Shown here: positions 25,013-35,338 of the stretch, piece by piece
Position numbering within the stretch: position 1 is the stretch's first letter
How the letters are laid out: each line of letters opens with the position of its first letter
Origin: Sinosporangium album
GTDB lineage: Bacteria; Actinomycetota; Actinomycetes; Streptosporangiales; Streptosporangiaceae
Direction of reading: 5' to 3'
Length of the DNA stretch: 64,000 nt
NCBI RefSeq assembly: GCF_900100605.1
Contig: NZ_FNCN01000004.1
Coordinates: 62,001 to 126,000, forward strand
Notes under the pieces: model-generated
Databases searched by the model: none
Told to the model about the DNA's origin: nothing
The model's input: the letters and a program-made list of their open reading frames with translations, nothing else
Made by a program: the position numbers and the translations under genes

Positions 25013-25669
25013 GTGATCGACGCGACGCATGTGCCCGAGTGGCTTGCCACTCTGACGACGGCCGCCGGGAGGGCCCCGGTGCCCGGCTATCTGAAGCCGC
25101 CGGCCGACGGAGGTCGGGCCGCCGCGGTGCTCATGCTGTTCGGCGAGAGCCCGCAGGGCCCGGACGTCCTGCTGATCCAGCGCAGCTCCCGGGGCAGCCG
25201 GCACGCCGGTCAGCCCGCCTTCCCCGGCGGCGGAGTCGACCCGCAGGACGCGAGCCCGGCGGCCGCCGCGCTCCGTGAGGCGCGAGAGGAGACCGGGCTC
25301 GACCCCGCCGGGGTGGCGGTCGTCGGCGCCCTGCCCGAGCTTTACGTCGCGGCCAGCGACAACCGGGTCACTCCGGTGGTCGGCTGGTGGCACACTCCCT
25401 CGGCCGTGAGCGCCGCGTCCCCCGACGAGGTCGAGTCGGTCGAGCGCGTGCCTCTCGCGGAGCTGTGCGACCCGGGCAACCGGCTGCGCACACGCACCCC
25501 CAGCGGATATGTCGGCGCCGCCTTCCGGGTGCGCGGCCTGCTCGTGTGGGGGTTCACCGCCGGTCTGCTCGACCGTGTCCTGGCCGCGGGCCGCTTCGAG
25601 CGCCCCTGGGACGCCTCGCGGGTGGAGGATCTGCCCCCCGACGTGCTGGGCCTCGCCGGCCGCCGATAA
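25013..25669 (+). CDS. CoA pyrophosphatase-like NUDIX hydrolase
   Basis: The protein is 218 residues from GTG 25013 (GAAAGG upstream). Nudix elements are VLMLFGESPQGPDVLLIQRS, then GSRHAGQPAFPGGGVDPQD (the 'HxGQxxFPGG' block of CoA-specific members) and AALREAREETGLDPAGV (Nudix box). These enzymes cleave CoA or oxidised CoA to 3',5'-ADP and phosphopantetheine. The C-terminal GFTAGLLDRVLAAG is usual for the family. It stands downstream of nth and upstream of the membrane protease gene, as Rv3672c does in M. tuberculosis. Confidence 0.88.
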   Translation: MIDATHVPEWLATLTTAAGRAPVPGYLKPPADGGRAAAVLMLFGESPQGPDVLLIQRSSRGSRHAGQPAFPGGGVDPQDASPAAAALREAREETGLDPAGVAVVGALPELYVAASDNRVTPVVGWWHTPSAVSAASPDEVESVERVPLAELCDPGNRLRTRTPSGYVGAAFRVRGLLVWGFTAGLLDRVLAAGRFERPWDASRVEDLPPDVLGLAGRR

Positions 25670-25746
25670 CCGGGCCTCGTCGCCCGGCGTCGACGGGGCC
25701 TCGCGGGCGGGCGTCGGGCGGGCCTCACCGGCCGGTGCTAACGCGG

Positions 25747-26271
25747 TCACAGGTCGGCCGACGTCAGTGCGAGGCCGAGAGCGGCCCAGTCGGCCACGTC
25801 GTCGTCGCCGTCCTCGACCAGGACGCGCAGCGCGGCCAGTCCCGTCGGGTCGGGAGGCGTGCCGACGACGTTGGGCAGGGCGTAGGCCGCGCCGTAGCGC
25901 ACCCGCGGGTCCTCGTGCCGCGCGAGGTCGATCACGGTGGGGAGGGCCCGCCGGTCACGGAGGTGGCCGAGGGCGATGAGCACCGAGTAGAGCACGATCG
26001 GATCCTCCTCGCAGGTGGCGAGGAAGCGCAGGATCGGCAGGCTGCGGTCGGCGAACGGCCGGTCCGGCGTGCCGAGTTGCCCGAGGATGTCCACCCCGAG
26101 CACGCGTTCGGTGGTCGTCTGCCCGGCGCACAGCCGCCTGGCCTCGGTGAAGGTCGCCAGGTCGCCGCGCCGCTGCAGGTCGGCGATGGCCTGCCAGCGG
26201 ATCGGGCCGTCGGGGTCTCGGTCGGTGAGGGCCGCTTGGACCAGATCGCTTATCTCCGTTGTCGCGGACAT
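25747..26271 (-). CDS. HEAT-repeat protein
   Basis: A 174-residue soluble protein from ATG 26271. The sequence consists of about four HEAT-type helical pairs (IRWQAIADLQRRGDLATFTE, RSLPILRFLATCEEDPIVLY, SVLIALGHLRDRRALPTVID, VRYGAAYALPNVVGTPPDPT). It resembles small actinomycete HEAT proteins that accompany polymorphic secretion or immunity genes, but no such partner is nearby. It is transcribed against its neighbours and interrupts the otherwise mycobacterium-like gene order between the NUDIX and MarP-type genes, so it may be a lineage-specific insertion. Confidence 0.8.
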   Translation of the reverse strand: MSATTEISDLVQAALTDRDPDGPIRWQAIADLQRRGDLATFTEARRLCAGQTTTERVLGVDILGQLGTPDRPFADRSLPILRFLATCEEDPIVLYSVLIALGHLRDRRALPTVIDLARHEDPRVRYGAAYALPNVVGTPPDPTGLAALRVLVEDGDDDVADWAALGLALTSADL

Positions 26272-26422
26272 GAAGTCACGATAACGCTACGGAGAGTGTC
26301 TGCCTTTAGGGTGATCGGCGTGTCGGGCCGGAGCCGTACGAAGCCGCGGCTCGACGCGGCTCGACACGGTCCTTCGGCGAAGAACTACGCATGGACCGGG
26401 CACGCTGGATAACGTTGATAGC

Positions 26423-27613
26423 GTGCGCGGCGATCTCCTTGACCTCATCCTCATCGGATTGATGGTTGCCTTCGGCATATCGGGCTACCGTCAGGGCTTC
26501 ATCGTCGGCGTGCTGAGCCTTGTGGGCTTCGTGGGCGGCGCCTTCCTCGGCGTCGCCATCGCTCCTTCGATAGCGCGGGCCGTGGTGACCGGTGACACCG
26601 AGCAGGCACTGCTCGCGATCGTCATCGTGTTCCTCGCCGCGACGGTCGGGCAGTTCGCGTCGTCGACGATCGGCGCCGTGGTGCGCAGCCACGTCACCTG
26701 GGAGCCGGCGAGGGTGGCCGACGCGGTCGGAGGCACCGTCACCAGCGCGTTATCCGTCTTGATCTTCGCCTGGTTGATCGGGTCTCTTGTCCGGGTCTCG
26801 CCGATTCCGCCGCTCAGCCAGCAGGTCAACGGGTCTCTGCTGCTCTCCACGGTCGACCAGGCCCTGCCGCAGGCGGCCAGGGCATGGCAGAAGCCCTTCC
26901 GGGAGTTCGTCGACAAGTCCGGCTTTCCCGCTGTCTTCGCGGAGATCGGCGCCGGCGCGTTCGTCGAGGTGCCGCCGCCCGACCGGGGCGTGCTGCAGGG
27001 GGGCGACCTCAAGAGGGCCCGCCAGGGCATCGTCAAGGTGCAGGGCCGCGCGCCGTCCTGCAACAAGCAGATCGAGGGCACCGGCTTCGTCTACGCCCAA
27101 GACCGCATCATGACCAACGCCCATGTCCTTGCGGGCGTGACCCAGAACATCACCGTCACCGACCACTCCGGCGAATCGCATTCCGCCCGCGTGGTGCTCT
27201 ACAACCCCCGGCGCGACATCGCCGTCCTGTACGCCCCCGGTCTCAACCTGCCGGTGCTCCGCTTCGACGGCACCGCGGCCAAGGGCGACAGCGCCATCAT
27301 CGCCGGCTACCCCCGCGGCGAGGGCTTCACGCCCCGCGCCGCCCGCATCCGCATCAAGCAGGACGCCAAGGGGCCCGACATCTACGGCCGCACCACCGTC
27401 GTCCGCGAGGTCTACGCCGTACGCGGGCTCGTCCAGCCCGGCAACTCCGGCGGACCGCTCCTCTCCCCCGACGGGCGCGTTTTCGGCGTCATCTTCGCCG
27501 CCGCGACCGACCAGGAGGAGACGGGCTACGTGCTCACCGCGGCGGAGGTCCGCCCCGACGCCCAGGCGGGGGCGGCGGCACGCCACTCCGTCGACACGCA
27601 GGACTGCGACTAG
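26423..27613 (+). CDS. marP: MarP-type membrane serine protease (CvpA + S1 domains)
   Basis: The start is GTG 26423, giving 396 residues. Four hydrophobic segments of a CvpA-like domain (residues ~5-125) precede an external trypsin-fold protease with His234 (TNAHV), Asp265 (RDIAVL) and Ser342 (GNSGGPL). Cys213 and Cys395 sit where M. tuberculosis MarP has its regulatory disulfide (positions as I recall them), and the catalytic residues fall within one position of that protein. MarP protects the cytoplasm against acid stress by activating a peptidoglycan hydrolase. Orthology rests on motif positions plus the shared neighbourhood. Confidence 0.92.
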   Translation: MRGDLLDLILIGLMVAFGISGYRQGFIVGVLSLVGFVGGAFLGVAIAPSIARAVVTGDTEQALLAIVIVFLAATVGQFASSTIGAVVRSHVTWEPARVADAVGGTVTSALSVLIFAWLIGSLVRVSPIPPLSQQVNGSLLLSTVDQALPQAARAWQKPFREFVDKSGFPAVFAEIGAGAFVEVPPPDRGVLQGGDLKRARQGIVKVQGRAPSCNKQIEGTGFVYAQDRIMTNAHVLAGVTQNITVTDHSGESHSARVVLYNPRRDIAVLYAPGLNLPVLRFDGTAAKGDSAIIAGYPRGEGFTPRAARIRIKQDAKGPDIYGRTTVVREVYAVRGLVQPGNSGGPLLSPDGRVFGVIFAAATDQEETGYVLTAAEVRPDAQAGAAARHSVDTQDCD

Positions 27614-27614
27614 C

Positions 27615-28097
27615 TCACGGCGCCAGCGCCCCGAGCACGGACGCGATCGCCTCGTCGGCGTCGGCGTCCTCCCCGGCCGCCACCCGCCTCGCCGCCTCGG
27701 CCACAGACCGCGTGGCGATGCCGTACGGCTCCCGCCCCGCGCCGGCCACCCGCTCCGCGCCGCGCGCCAGCAGGGCGGACGCCCCCCGGGCGTTGCCGCG
27801 TTGCAGATGGGTCAGCCCCACGCAGATCTGGGCGAGCCCCTGCCACAGGTCCCTTTCGTCGTCGGGGCCGGTCTTCCACCGGGCCTCCAGCACCTCGTGC
27901 GCGTGGAACGGCCTCCGCTCGGCGAGCAGCCGTACGGCTTCCGCCACGGCCTCACCCGCCTCCGGCGCGTAGTCGTCGGGCACGCGCGGCACCCCGCCGG
28001 CCGCGCCGTACGGCAGAGGCCGCCCGAACGAGTCCCGGGGCCGCGCGTTCTGCGGCCTGCCCGCGGGGTCGCGATCACGTGGACGGGTGCCCATCAT
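27615..28097 (-). CDS. DUF309 domain protein
   Basis: A 160-residue protein starting at ATG 28097 (or 28094). The DUF309 core is clear: VRLLAERRPFHAHEVLEARW, then DERDLWQGLAQICVGLTHLQ with repeated helices afterwards (ARGASALLARGAERVAGAG). The 'FHAHEVLE..W' motif with two His and a Glu hints at metal binding, but no activity is known. The N-terminal 35 residues are Pro/Arg-rich and probably disordered. Its start overlaps the stop of the epoxide-hydrolase-like gene by four bases, so the two are translated together. Confidence 0.85.
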   Translation of the reverse strand: MMGTRPRDRDPAGRPQNARPRDSFGRPLPYGAAGGVPRVPDDYAPEAGEAVAEAVRLLAERRPFHAHEVLEARWKTGPDDERDLWQGLAQICVGLTHLQRGNARGASALLARGAERVAGAGREPYGIATRSVAEAARRVAAGEDADADEAIASVLGALAP

Positions 28098-29014
28098 CGC
28101 TCCGGTTCCGGATCGGCGAGCCAGCCGAGCAGCTCGGAGTTGAAATGCTCGGGGCGCTCCTCATGCGGGAAATGCCCGGCCCCTTCGAGCAGGCGCCACC
28201 GGTACGGCGCGGCCACGTAACGGCCGGACCCCTGTGCCGTGCGCGGCAGGATGCACCGGTCCAGCGCGCCGTGGAGCTGGAGCGTGGGCGCCTCGACCTC
28301 GGCGCGCATCTGCCGGGCGAACCGCAGCCCGTCGGGGCGGAACTGCGACCGGAAGAACCACCGGTAGTACTCCAGCGAGCAGTGGGCGACGTGGGGGATG
28401 CGAAATACGTCCTGATAGCGGCGGGCCACGCTCTCTTCCGGCCACGACGGGCCCGACCAGCGGTCGAGCAGCCTGCCCACCAGCGCGCCCTCACGGCGCG
28501 CCAGGCGCCGTTCAGGCAGCATGGGGACCTGGAACCCGAGAGCGTATCTACTGGCCTTCAGCTGCCCTCTGAGGTCGCCGAACAGCGCCGCGCGCAGCCG
28601 TCGCGGATGCGGAGCCGACACCGCCACCAGGCGTCGCACCACCTTCGGATGGCGCGCGGCCATCGTCCAGCCCAGCAGCCCGCCCCAGTCGTGGCCCACC
28701 ACGACGCCCGAGGGCTCGCCGAGCGCGCGGATCATCCCGGCCGCGTCTCCCGCCAGGGTCGGCAGGTCGTATCCGCGCGGAGGCTTGTCGCTCCCCCCGT
28801 AACCCCGCAGGTCCACCGCGACCGCCCGGAATCCGGCGGCCGACAGCGACTCCAACTGGTGCCGCCACGACCACCAGAACTGCGGAAAGCCATGCAGAAG
28901 CAGGACCAGCGGCCCCTCGCCCGCCTCCACGACGTGGAAACGCGTGCCTCCGGCGTGGACCGAGCGGTGCTCCCACGGGCCGTCGATCCTGACCAGCGAC
29001 TCGTCAGGTGCCAT
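28094..29014 (-). CDS. alpha/beta hydrolase, epoxide hydrolase (EphE-like)
   Basis: A 306-residue soluble hydrolase. The oxyanion-hole motif LLLHGFPQFWWSWRHQLE, the GYGGSDKPPRGY loop and the nucleophile elbow VVVGHDWGGLLGW with Asp as nucleophile place it among epoxide hydrolases/haloalkane dehalogenases rather than esterases. A cap domain follows (FQVPMLPERRLARREGALVG), and the catalytic His is in LEGAGHFPHEERPE. Located beside marP like ephE (Rv3670) in M. tuberculosis. Its start overlaps the end of the holin-family gene by 11 bases. Confidence 0.9.
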   Translation of the reverse strand: MAPDESLVRIDGPWEHRSVHAGGTRFHVVEAGEGPLVLLLHGFPQFWWSWRHQLESLSAAGFRAVAVDLRGYGGSDKPPRGYDLPTLAGDAAGMIRALGEPSGVVVGHDWGGLLGWTMAARHPKVVRRLVAVSAPHPRRLRAALFGDLRGQLKASRYALGFQVPMLPERRLARREGALVGRLLDRWSGPSWPEESVARRYQDVFRIPHVAHCSLEYYRWFFRSQFRPDGLRFARQMRAEVEAPTLQLHGALDRCILPRTAQGSGRYVAAPYRWRLLEGAGHFPHEERPEHFNSELLGWLADPEPER

Positions 29015-29540
29015 CGCCGACCGACTTGGGCCCGGAAGCGCTCGACGCGCTGTCCAGCGGGACTCTGTGGATGCCGACCTGCCCTGCGGTCGGCAGCGAC
29101 TCGGGCCCGGGCGCCCCGTGGGGCTGGACCGCGGGGGCCTTGCCGTCCACGTTGGCGATGTCCTTGAGGTCGCGCAGCGTGCGTGTGGTGCGCTTCATGC
29201 CGGACAGCCCCTTGAGGCGGCGGTATCCGATGAACACCAGCAGCGTGCTCACCACCAGGTAGAAGACCGTCACGATCAAGAAGGCGAGCCACTGCCAGAG
29301 ACCGAGCGCGACCAGGGCGTAGGCGATGGTGAACGACCCCAGGATCAGGCACAGGTGGGCCATGAACGCCGCTGCGGCGAACAGCCCGCCCGCCGTGCCG
29401 ACCCGCTTGGCGTCGAACCTGACCTCGGCCTTGGCCAGTTCGATCTCCGAGCGGATCAGGGTGGAGATGTGGGTGGTCGCCTCGGCGACGAGCGCGCCCA
29501 GGGACTCGCCCTCAGGTGGCGGAGCCGGTGTCTGCGGCAT
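29004..29540 (-). CDS. phage holin-family (DUF1469/YqjE-like) membrane protein
   Basis: A 178-residue protein. An amphipathic N-terminal region (SLGALVAEATTHISTLIRSE, IELAKAEVRFDAKRVGTAG) is followed by two membrane helices (residues ~52-75 and ~80-108) and a Pro/Gly-rich cytosolic tail. This is the Phage_holin_3_6 family, widespread in actinomycete chromosomes and not evidence of a prophage. The function is unknown; envelope stress is often suggested. It heads the leftward operon with the hydrolase and DUF309 genes. Confidence 0.85.
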   Translation of the reverse strand: MPQTPAPPPEGESLGALVAEATTHISTLIRSEIELAKAEVRFDAKRVGTAGGLFAAAAFMAHLCLILGSFTIAYALVALGLWQWLAFLIVTVFYLVVSTLLVFIGYRRLKGLSGMKRTTRTLRDLKDIANVDGKAPAVQPHGAPGPESLPTAGQVGIHRVPLDSASSASGPKSVGDGT

Positions 29541-29568
29541 GACGTTCTCCTATCGGGTGCAGGAAGTG

Positions 29569-30795
29569 TCAAACATCATCCTGCGCGTTGAGACGGTTTC
29601 GTATGCGCACCCGGAGCAAGACGGCGGCCGCGACACTCGCCGCGAAGCTCGCCGCGAGCACCCCGGCCGTGACCGCGTTGGTCCGGGCCACGTCACCGCT
29701 GTACGCGAGGTTGCCGATCAGCAGCGAGACCGTGAACCCGATCCCGCCGAGGATCGAAACCGCCGCCATGTCACGCCAATTGAGCTCGTCGGACAGTCTG
29801 GCGAGCCCGAGGCGTACAGAAAGCCAGGCACCGCCGAACACCCCCAGGAACTTGCCGATCAGCAACCCGGCGATCACTCCCAGGACTATCCGGTCGGTAA
29901 AGATCAAGCTGAGGCTCTCATTGTCCAGCAATACCCCGGCGGACAGGAAGGCAAAGACCGGTACGGCAAAGCCCGCGGAGATCGGGCGCACGTAGTGGTC
30001 CGCCCGCTCGCACGGCGAATAGTCCTCGTCCGGTCCACTGTGCACCCTGGTGAGCAGTCCCAGCGCCACACCGGCCACCGTCGCGTGCACGCCGCTCACC
30101 TCGACGAAATACCAGGCCAGGAGGGCGACGGGGACCAGCACCCACCATGACGTGACGTGCTTGCGCTGCAGATACCAGTAGAGGACGAGGAAGAGGATCC
30201 CGGCCCCCAGCATGAGAAGGTTCAACCCGTCCGTATAGAAGAGCGCGATGATCGTGATGGCTCCGAGGTCGTCCACCACCGCACAGGTCAGCAGGAACGC
30301 GCGCAGTGACGAGGGCATCGCCGACGCCGTCACCGCCAGCACCGCCAGTGCGAACGCGATGTCGGTGGCCGTCGGAATGGCCCATCCCCGCGCCGCGTCC
30401 GGCGCGCCCCAGCTCACCAGCAGATAGACGATCGCGGGTACGGCCATGCCGGCGAATGCGGCGATGATCGGTAAGGCGGCCTTCTTGAGGTTGGACAGCT
30501 CGCCGTGGACGAACTCCTCTTTGACCTCAAGCCCGGCCACAAAGAAGAAGATCGTCAGGAGTCCGTTCTGGGCCCACTTCACAAGCTCCAGATCGAGGTG
30601 GAGGAACTCCGGGCCGATCTTCGTGCTGCGTAGCGCGTCGTATGACTCGTAGGAGATATTGGCCCAGATCAGTGCTACCACGGTGGCGACCAGCATCACG
30701 ATGCCGCCGATGGTCTCTGTTCGCAGCGCTTCGGCTACTTGCCGGGTGTACCTTACGGTCGGCCGAAAAGGCCAGATTTGGGCCGCGCGGCGCAT
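29569..30795 (-). CDS. nhaA: Na+/H+ antiporter NhaA
   Basis: A 408-residue membrane antiporter with about 12 segments. Diagnostic motifs are NGLLTIFFFVAGLEVKEEFV, then WAIPTATDIAFALAVLAV and CAVVDDLGAITIIALFYTD (the paired Asp that bind Na+/H+), and SGVHATVAGVALGLLTRVH. It exports sodium in exchange for protons and contributes to pH and salt homeostasis. The N-terminus (MRRAAQIWPFRPTVRYTR) is basic and cytosolic. Its place between MarP-type acid resistance and acetate activation genes fits a pH-stress theme. Confidence 0.93.
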   Translation of the reverse strand: MRRAAQIWPFRPTVRYTRQVAEALRTETIGGIVMLVATVVALIWANISYESYDALRSTKIGPEFLHLDLELVKWAQNGLLTIFFFVAGLEVKEEFVHGELSNLKKAALPIIAAFAGMAVPAIVYLLVSWGAPDAARGWAIPTATDIAFALAVLAVTASAMPSSLRAFLLTCAVVDDLGAITIIALFYTDGLNLLMLGAGILFLVLYWYLQRKHVTSWWVLVPVALLAWYFVEVSGVHATVAGVALGLLTRVHSGPDEDYSPCERADHYVRPISAGFAVPVFAFLSAGVLLDNESLSLIFTDRIVLGVIAGLLIGKFLGVFGGAWLSVRLGLARLSDELNWRDMAAVSILGGIGFTVSLLIGNLAYSGDVARTNAVTAGVLAASFAASVAAAVLLRVRIRNRLNAQDDV

Positions 30796-30922
30796 GCTCC
30801 CCCTTGGTGGCTAGTCACGATCGGGACGTTCCCCCCGCGGCCGACCAGACTTCCCGGCACACCTGCGCCCTAGAGTACCCAAGGAGCAAAAAAGATCACT
30901 TCATGGGTTCGAATCACACCAA

Positions 30923-30957
30923 AGAGCGCGGATCACCATCTCTGTGATCCGCGCTCT
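30923..30957 (-). terminator. terminator-like hairpin after acs
   Basis: A 14-bp perfect inverted repeat (AGAGCGCGGATCAC...GTGATCCGCGCTCT, 7-base loop) lies 45 bases past the acs stop on the leftward strand and is followed there by TTGG. It separates acs from nhaA. Confidence 0.7.
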
Positions 30958-31001
30958 CCGCGTACTTCAGATACCTCGGCCCCTGGAGCCTCCCAGCGAG
31001 G

Positions 31002-32987
<1,986 letters not shown>

Positions 32988-33467
32988 TACATACTCCTTC
33001 ACGTGTCCTAAGGCCGCGCTCGCCCGGCCAGGTGGCCGCGCGGACTCGGGGCCGGCTTCGCCGTACCGGGCCTGATTGTGTCTGCTTGCATCCCACTTCA
33101 CCAGCCGACGTGCGCTCCCCACAAGAGGTCTAGACAGGTCTGTACCGAAGGGTCGCATGATCGGTTGATGTTCACAGGTTCATGACAATCACGTCTGAAA
33201 CGTTGTAATACCGAAATAATACGAAACGTGGGTGTTTCCGGACACGGCGCGCCGAGCGGTTCCGATCAATCGCCGAACGACCATTCCACGGTGATCCGGC
33301 CCAGTCCGCAGTCCGCGCCTTCAGGAAGCCTTCAGGAGTCCTTAGGGAGCCTTGGGGCCGGAAGCCTTTGGGCCTGGGGCGAGTGTACGTTTGGGCCCCG
33401 GGTGCGCGGCCGGATCCAGTGGGGCGACGGCGGCCCTCATGGGAGCGTGCCGGTAGGGTCTGGGCTC
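32988..33467. promoter_or_regulatory. 480-bp divergent promoter region (acs / Fic-like gene)
   Basis: No gene. An AT-rich island at about 33170-33231, containing GTTGTAATACCGAAATAAT, contrasts with the surrounding GC and is the likely promoter area. Between 33315 and 33375 there is an imperfect series of CCTTCAGGA/CCTTAGGGA/CCTTGGGG steps of about 10-12 bp. Confidence 0.4.
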
Positions 33468-34253
33468 GTGAAGGACCCACTGGCTGCCATCGCCGAACTT
33501 CCTGGAGTGTCCGAGACGGTCCAGCAGGCCAGAGAGGCGGTCGACCGGCTCTACCGCCATCGCGTGCTCCGCCGCAGAAGCCCTGAGGTGTCTGCCGAGT
33601 CCGCCCTCCGGGGCGCCCGCGCCTCAGCGGCCCTGGAAGGCGTCGACGTGCCTCTCGACGCCCTCCGCAGGGAAGAGGTCACAGACCCGATCGTCCACGG
33701 CGCGCTGCGCGTCACCGCCGAACTCGGACGTCTCGGCAAGACATGGCGCACGGCGCCGCGCCAAGTTCTCGCCCGCCTCCACACCCTCGCCGCCGCCGGC
33801 CTCGTCGGCGAACCGCTCCTCGGCCGCCCCCGCACCGAAGCCGGCGCCCCGGACCCCCTCGGACTCGGCTCCGTCCCCCCGCCCGCCGAGACCTCGGCCC
33901 GCATGGACGGCCTGGTCACCCTCGTGACCGGCCCCACCGCCGCCCCCGCGCTCGTTCTGGCCGCCATCGTCCACGCCGAACTCGCCGTGCTGCGGCCCTT
34001 CGGCTCGGCAGACGGACTCATCGCCAGAGCCGCGGAACGGCTCACCCTCGTGGAGTTCGGGCTCGACCCCAAATCCCTCGCGGTCGTGGAAGCCGGACAC
34101 CTGGAGCTCGGCGGTGACTACGCGAAGGCCCTGAGCGGCTACCTCACCGGCACGCCGGAGGGCGTGGCCCAGTGGGTGAGCCACTGCGCGTCCGCGGTCA
34201 CCCTCGGGGTCCGTGAGGCCACGGCCATCTGCGAGGCGATGCAGCGGGGGTAG
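33468..34253 (+). CDS. Fic-like protein with degenerate active site
   Basis: The start is GTG 33468 (MKDPLAAIAELPGV), giving 261 residues; codons further upstream are not family-like. The all-helical layout resembles Fic/DOC proteins: an Arg/Ala-rich front (ESALRGARASAALEGVDVPL), LGRLGKTWRTAPRQVLARLH, and LAAIVHAELAVLRPFGSADG followed by LIARAAERL. In active Fic enzymes the last block reads HPFxxGNGRxxR; here His is Arg and the Asn-Gly-Arg is lost, so AMP transfer is unlikely. Related actinomycete proteins at this locus are often labelled 'oxidoreductase' without evidence. It lies upstream of the 6C RNA and the septum-site/tad genes. Confidence 0.7.
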   Translation: MKDPLAAIAELPGVSETVQQAREAVDRLYRHRVLRRRSPEVSAESALRGARASAALEGVDVPLDALRREEVTDPIVHGALRVTAELGRLGKTWRTAPRQVLARLHTLAAAGLVGEPLLGRPRTEAGAPDPLGLGSVPPPAETSARMDGLVTLVTGPTAAPALVLAAIVHAELAVLRPFGSADGLIARAAERLTLVEFGLDPKSLAVVEAGHLELGGDYAKALSGYLTGTPEGVAQWVSHCASAVTLGVREATAICEAMQRG

Positions 34254-34879
34254 CGAGGGGCAGCGGAGCCGGGAGTCCTGGAGCCCTGGAGTCCTGGAGT
34301 CCTGGAGGCGACGCCCCGGGCGGGCGACCGACTTGGGGAGCATGTCCGGACACAGCGGACGGCGTCCCTGGACTGGGACGCCGTCGCCAGCACGTCACGC
34401 CGGGTTACCAAGCGTGCACCTGTATTCGTCGGACCGGGTCAAGCCCGTCTCGACGCGCCTCCCGCGGCTGGTCGCGCGTGGGTACCCGGCGGCCGTGCCC
34501 CGGACGTGTTGTCCGTGAAACCTTTCTACGACGGATTCGTGCAGATGGGAAGGCCCGGTTCCAAGCTCTTTGCCAACTGGCGGGACTTTGGTGGGCGAAC
34601 CTCACTTATCACCCTGCAAGTCGTCAAAACTATGCAGGACCTCCGCGAGTCGGCTCGTCCCGCTGATCACTCACGGTAATGATCTCCGGGTGTGGCGCGA
34701 AAGAATGGAGGCGGTTACGCAAAGTGTCTGGTTCGTTACCCCGAAAAATCTAGCGGAAATCGTAGATTTCGCCTCGACGAAACTCGCGTTGATCGGGCAC
34801 CATACGGTGGTATCTCCCTAAACTGGAGTGCCTGCGCATGGGCAACCTTTGCAACTCCCGTGCCATGTTCTGGTTAACT
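34254..34879. other. 626-bp stretch upstream of the 6C RNA
   Basis: It contains a tandem run of CCTGGAG steps at 34276-34310, a terminator at 34358-34385, and from about 34510 an AT-richer segment. A 54-codon frame (34515-34679) and another ending at 34821 lack any family features, so I do not call genes. The stretch just before 34880 (TTGCAA at 34849-34854, GGTTAACTG near 34872) is the probable 6C RNA promoter. Confidence 0.4.
34358..34385 (+). terminator. terminator after the Fic-like gene
   Basis: An 11-bp perfect stem (GACGGCGTCCC...GGGACGCCGTC) with a six-base loop, about 105 bases past the stop at 34253; no U-tract. Confidence 0.55.
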
Positions 34880-34978
34880 GTTGAAAGACTTTTTTCCTAA
34901 ACGGGACCGGCTCTACCCCCCCGGAGCCGGACCGCTCGGCGACCCCCGCTCTCCCCCCCGGCGGGGGTCGCCTTTTTT
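34880..34978 (+). ncRNA. 6C RNA (actinobacterial small RNA)
   Basis: Two consecutive hairpins each carry a C-rich loop: CCGGCTC-TACCCCCC-GGAGCCGG at about 34907-34928, and GGCGACCCCCGC-TCTCCCCCCC-GGCGGGGGTCGCC at 34938-34972, followed by TTTTTT. This is the defining architecture of 6C RNA. The position also fits: in M. tuberculosis the 6C RNA (B11) lies just upstream of Rv3660c (ssd), and here it is upstream of the ssd homologue in the same direction. In mycobacteria the C-rich loops pair with G-rich sequences near the start of target mRNAs and affect growth and division. The 5' end is approximate. Confidence 0.88.
34938..34978 (+). terminator. intrinsic terminator of the 6C RNA
   Basis: A 12-bp GC stem, C-rich loop and six T residues; it doubles as the second conserved hairpin of the RNA. 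Confidence 0.9.
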
Positions 34979-35068
34979 CTCCAGCCCCTTCGGCCTCACG
35001 GGCCTCCGGGCTCCACCGGCTCTTACCGGCGCCAGGCGCCAGGCGCCAGGCCCGCCCTACGGCACAAG

Positions 35069-35140
35069 CCCCGCACGCGTCCCCGCACGCGTCCCCGCAC
35101 GCGTCCCCGCACGCGTCCCCGCACGCGTCCCCGCACGCGT
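35069..35140. repeat. six perfect tandem copies of a 12-bp unit
   Basis: CCCCGCACGCGT occurs six times without mismatch, each copy holding the palindrome ACGCGT. A shorter run of AGGCGCC repeats lies just before (about 35032-35050). It falls between the 6C RNA terminator and the ssd start, about 200 bases upstream of the ATG. Confidence 0.95.
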
Positions 35141-35338
35141 CGCGTACGCGGGCAGCGCCTCCCCGGGCCTCCCTGGGCCTCCCCGGGCTCGGCTGTGCCC
35201 GCGTGATCCGCCTGGCACCCGCCGTGGTCATCCACAGGTCGGCCGGAGGATGGCGACTATCCCCAGAATCACGTTCGGCCCCATGGGCGGCCCCTGAGCC
35301 GGGGCATCCTGAGCCTCCTCGAAACGAAGGAGGCAGGA

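Noticed and set aside
29004-29540. Holin-family gene as a sign of a prophage
   Set aside because: This YqjE/DUF1469-type family is chromosomal in actinomycetes and no other phage gene is nearby.
34515-34679. 54-codon frame (MKPFYDGFVQMGRPGSKLFA...) upstream of the 6C RNA
   Set aside because: No ribosome-binding site and no recognisable family; a following frame ending at 34821 is no better. Kept only as intergenic.
35069-35140. Possible CRISPR array
   Set aside because: The 12-bp units are directly contiguous with no spacers and no cas genes; it is a simple tandem repeat.
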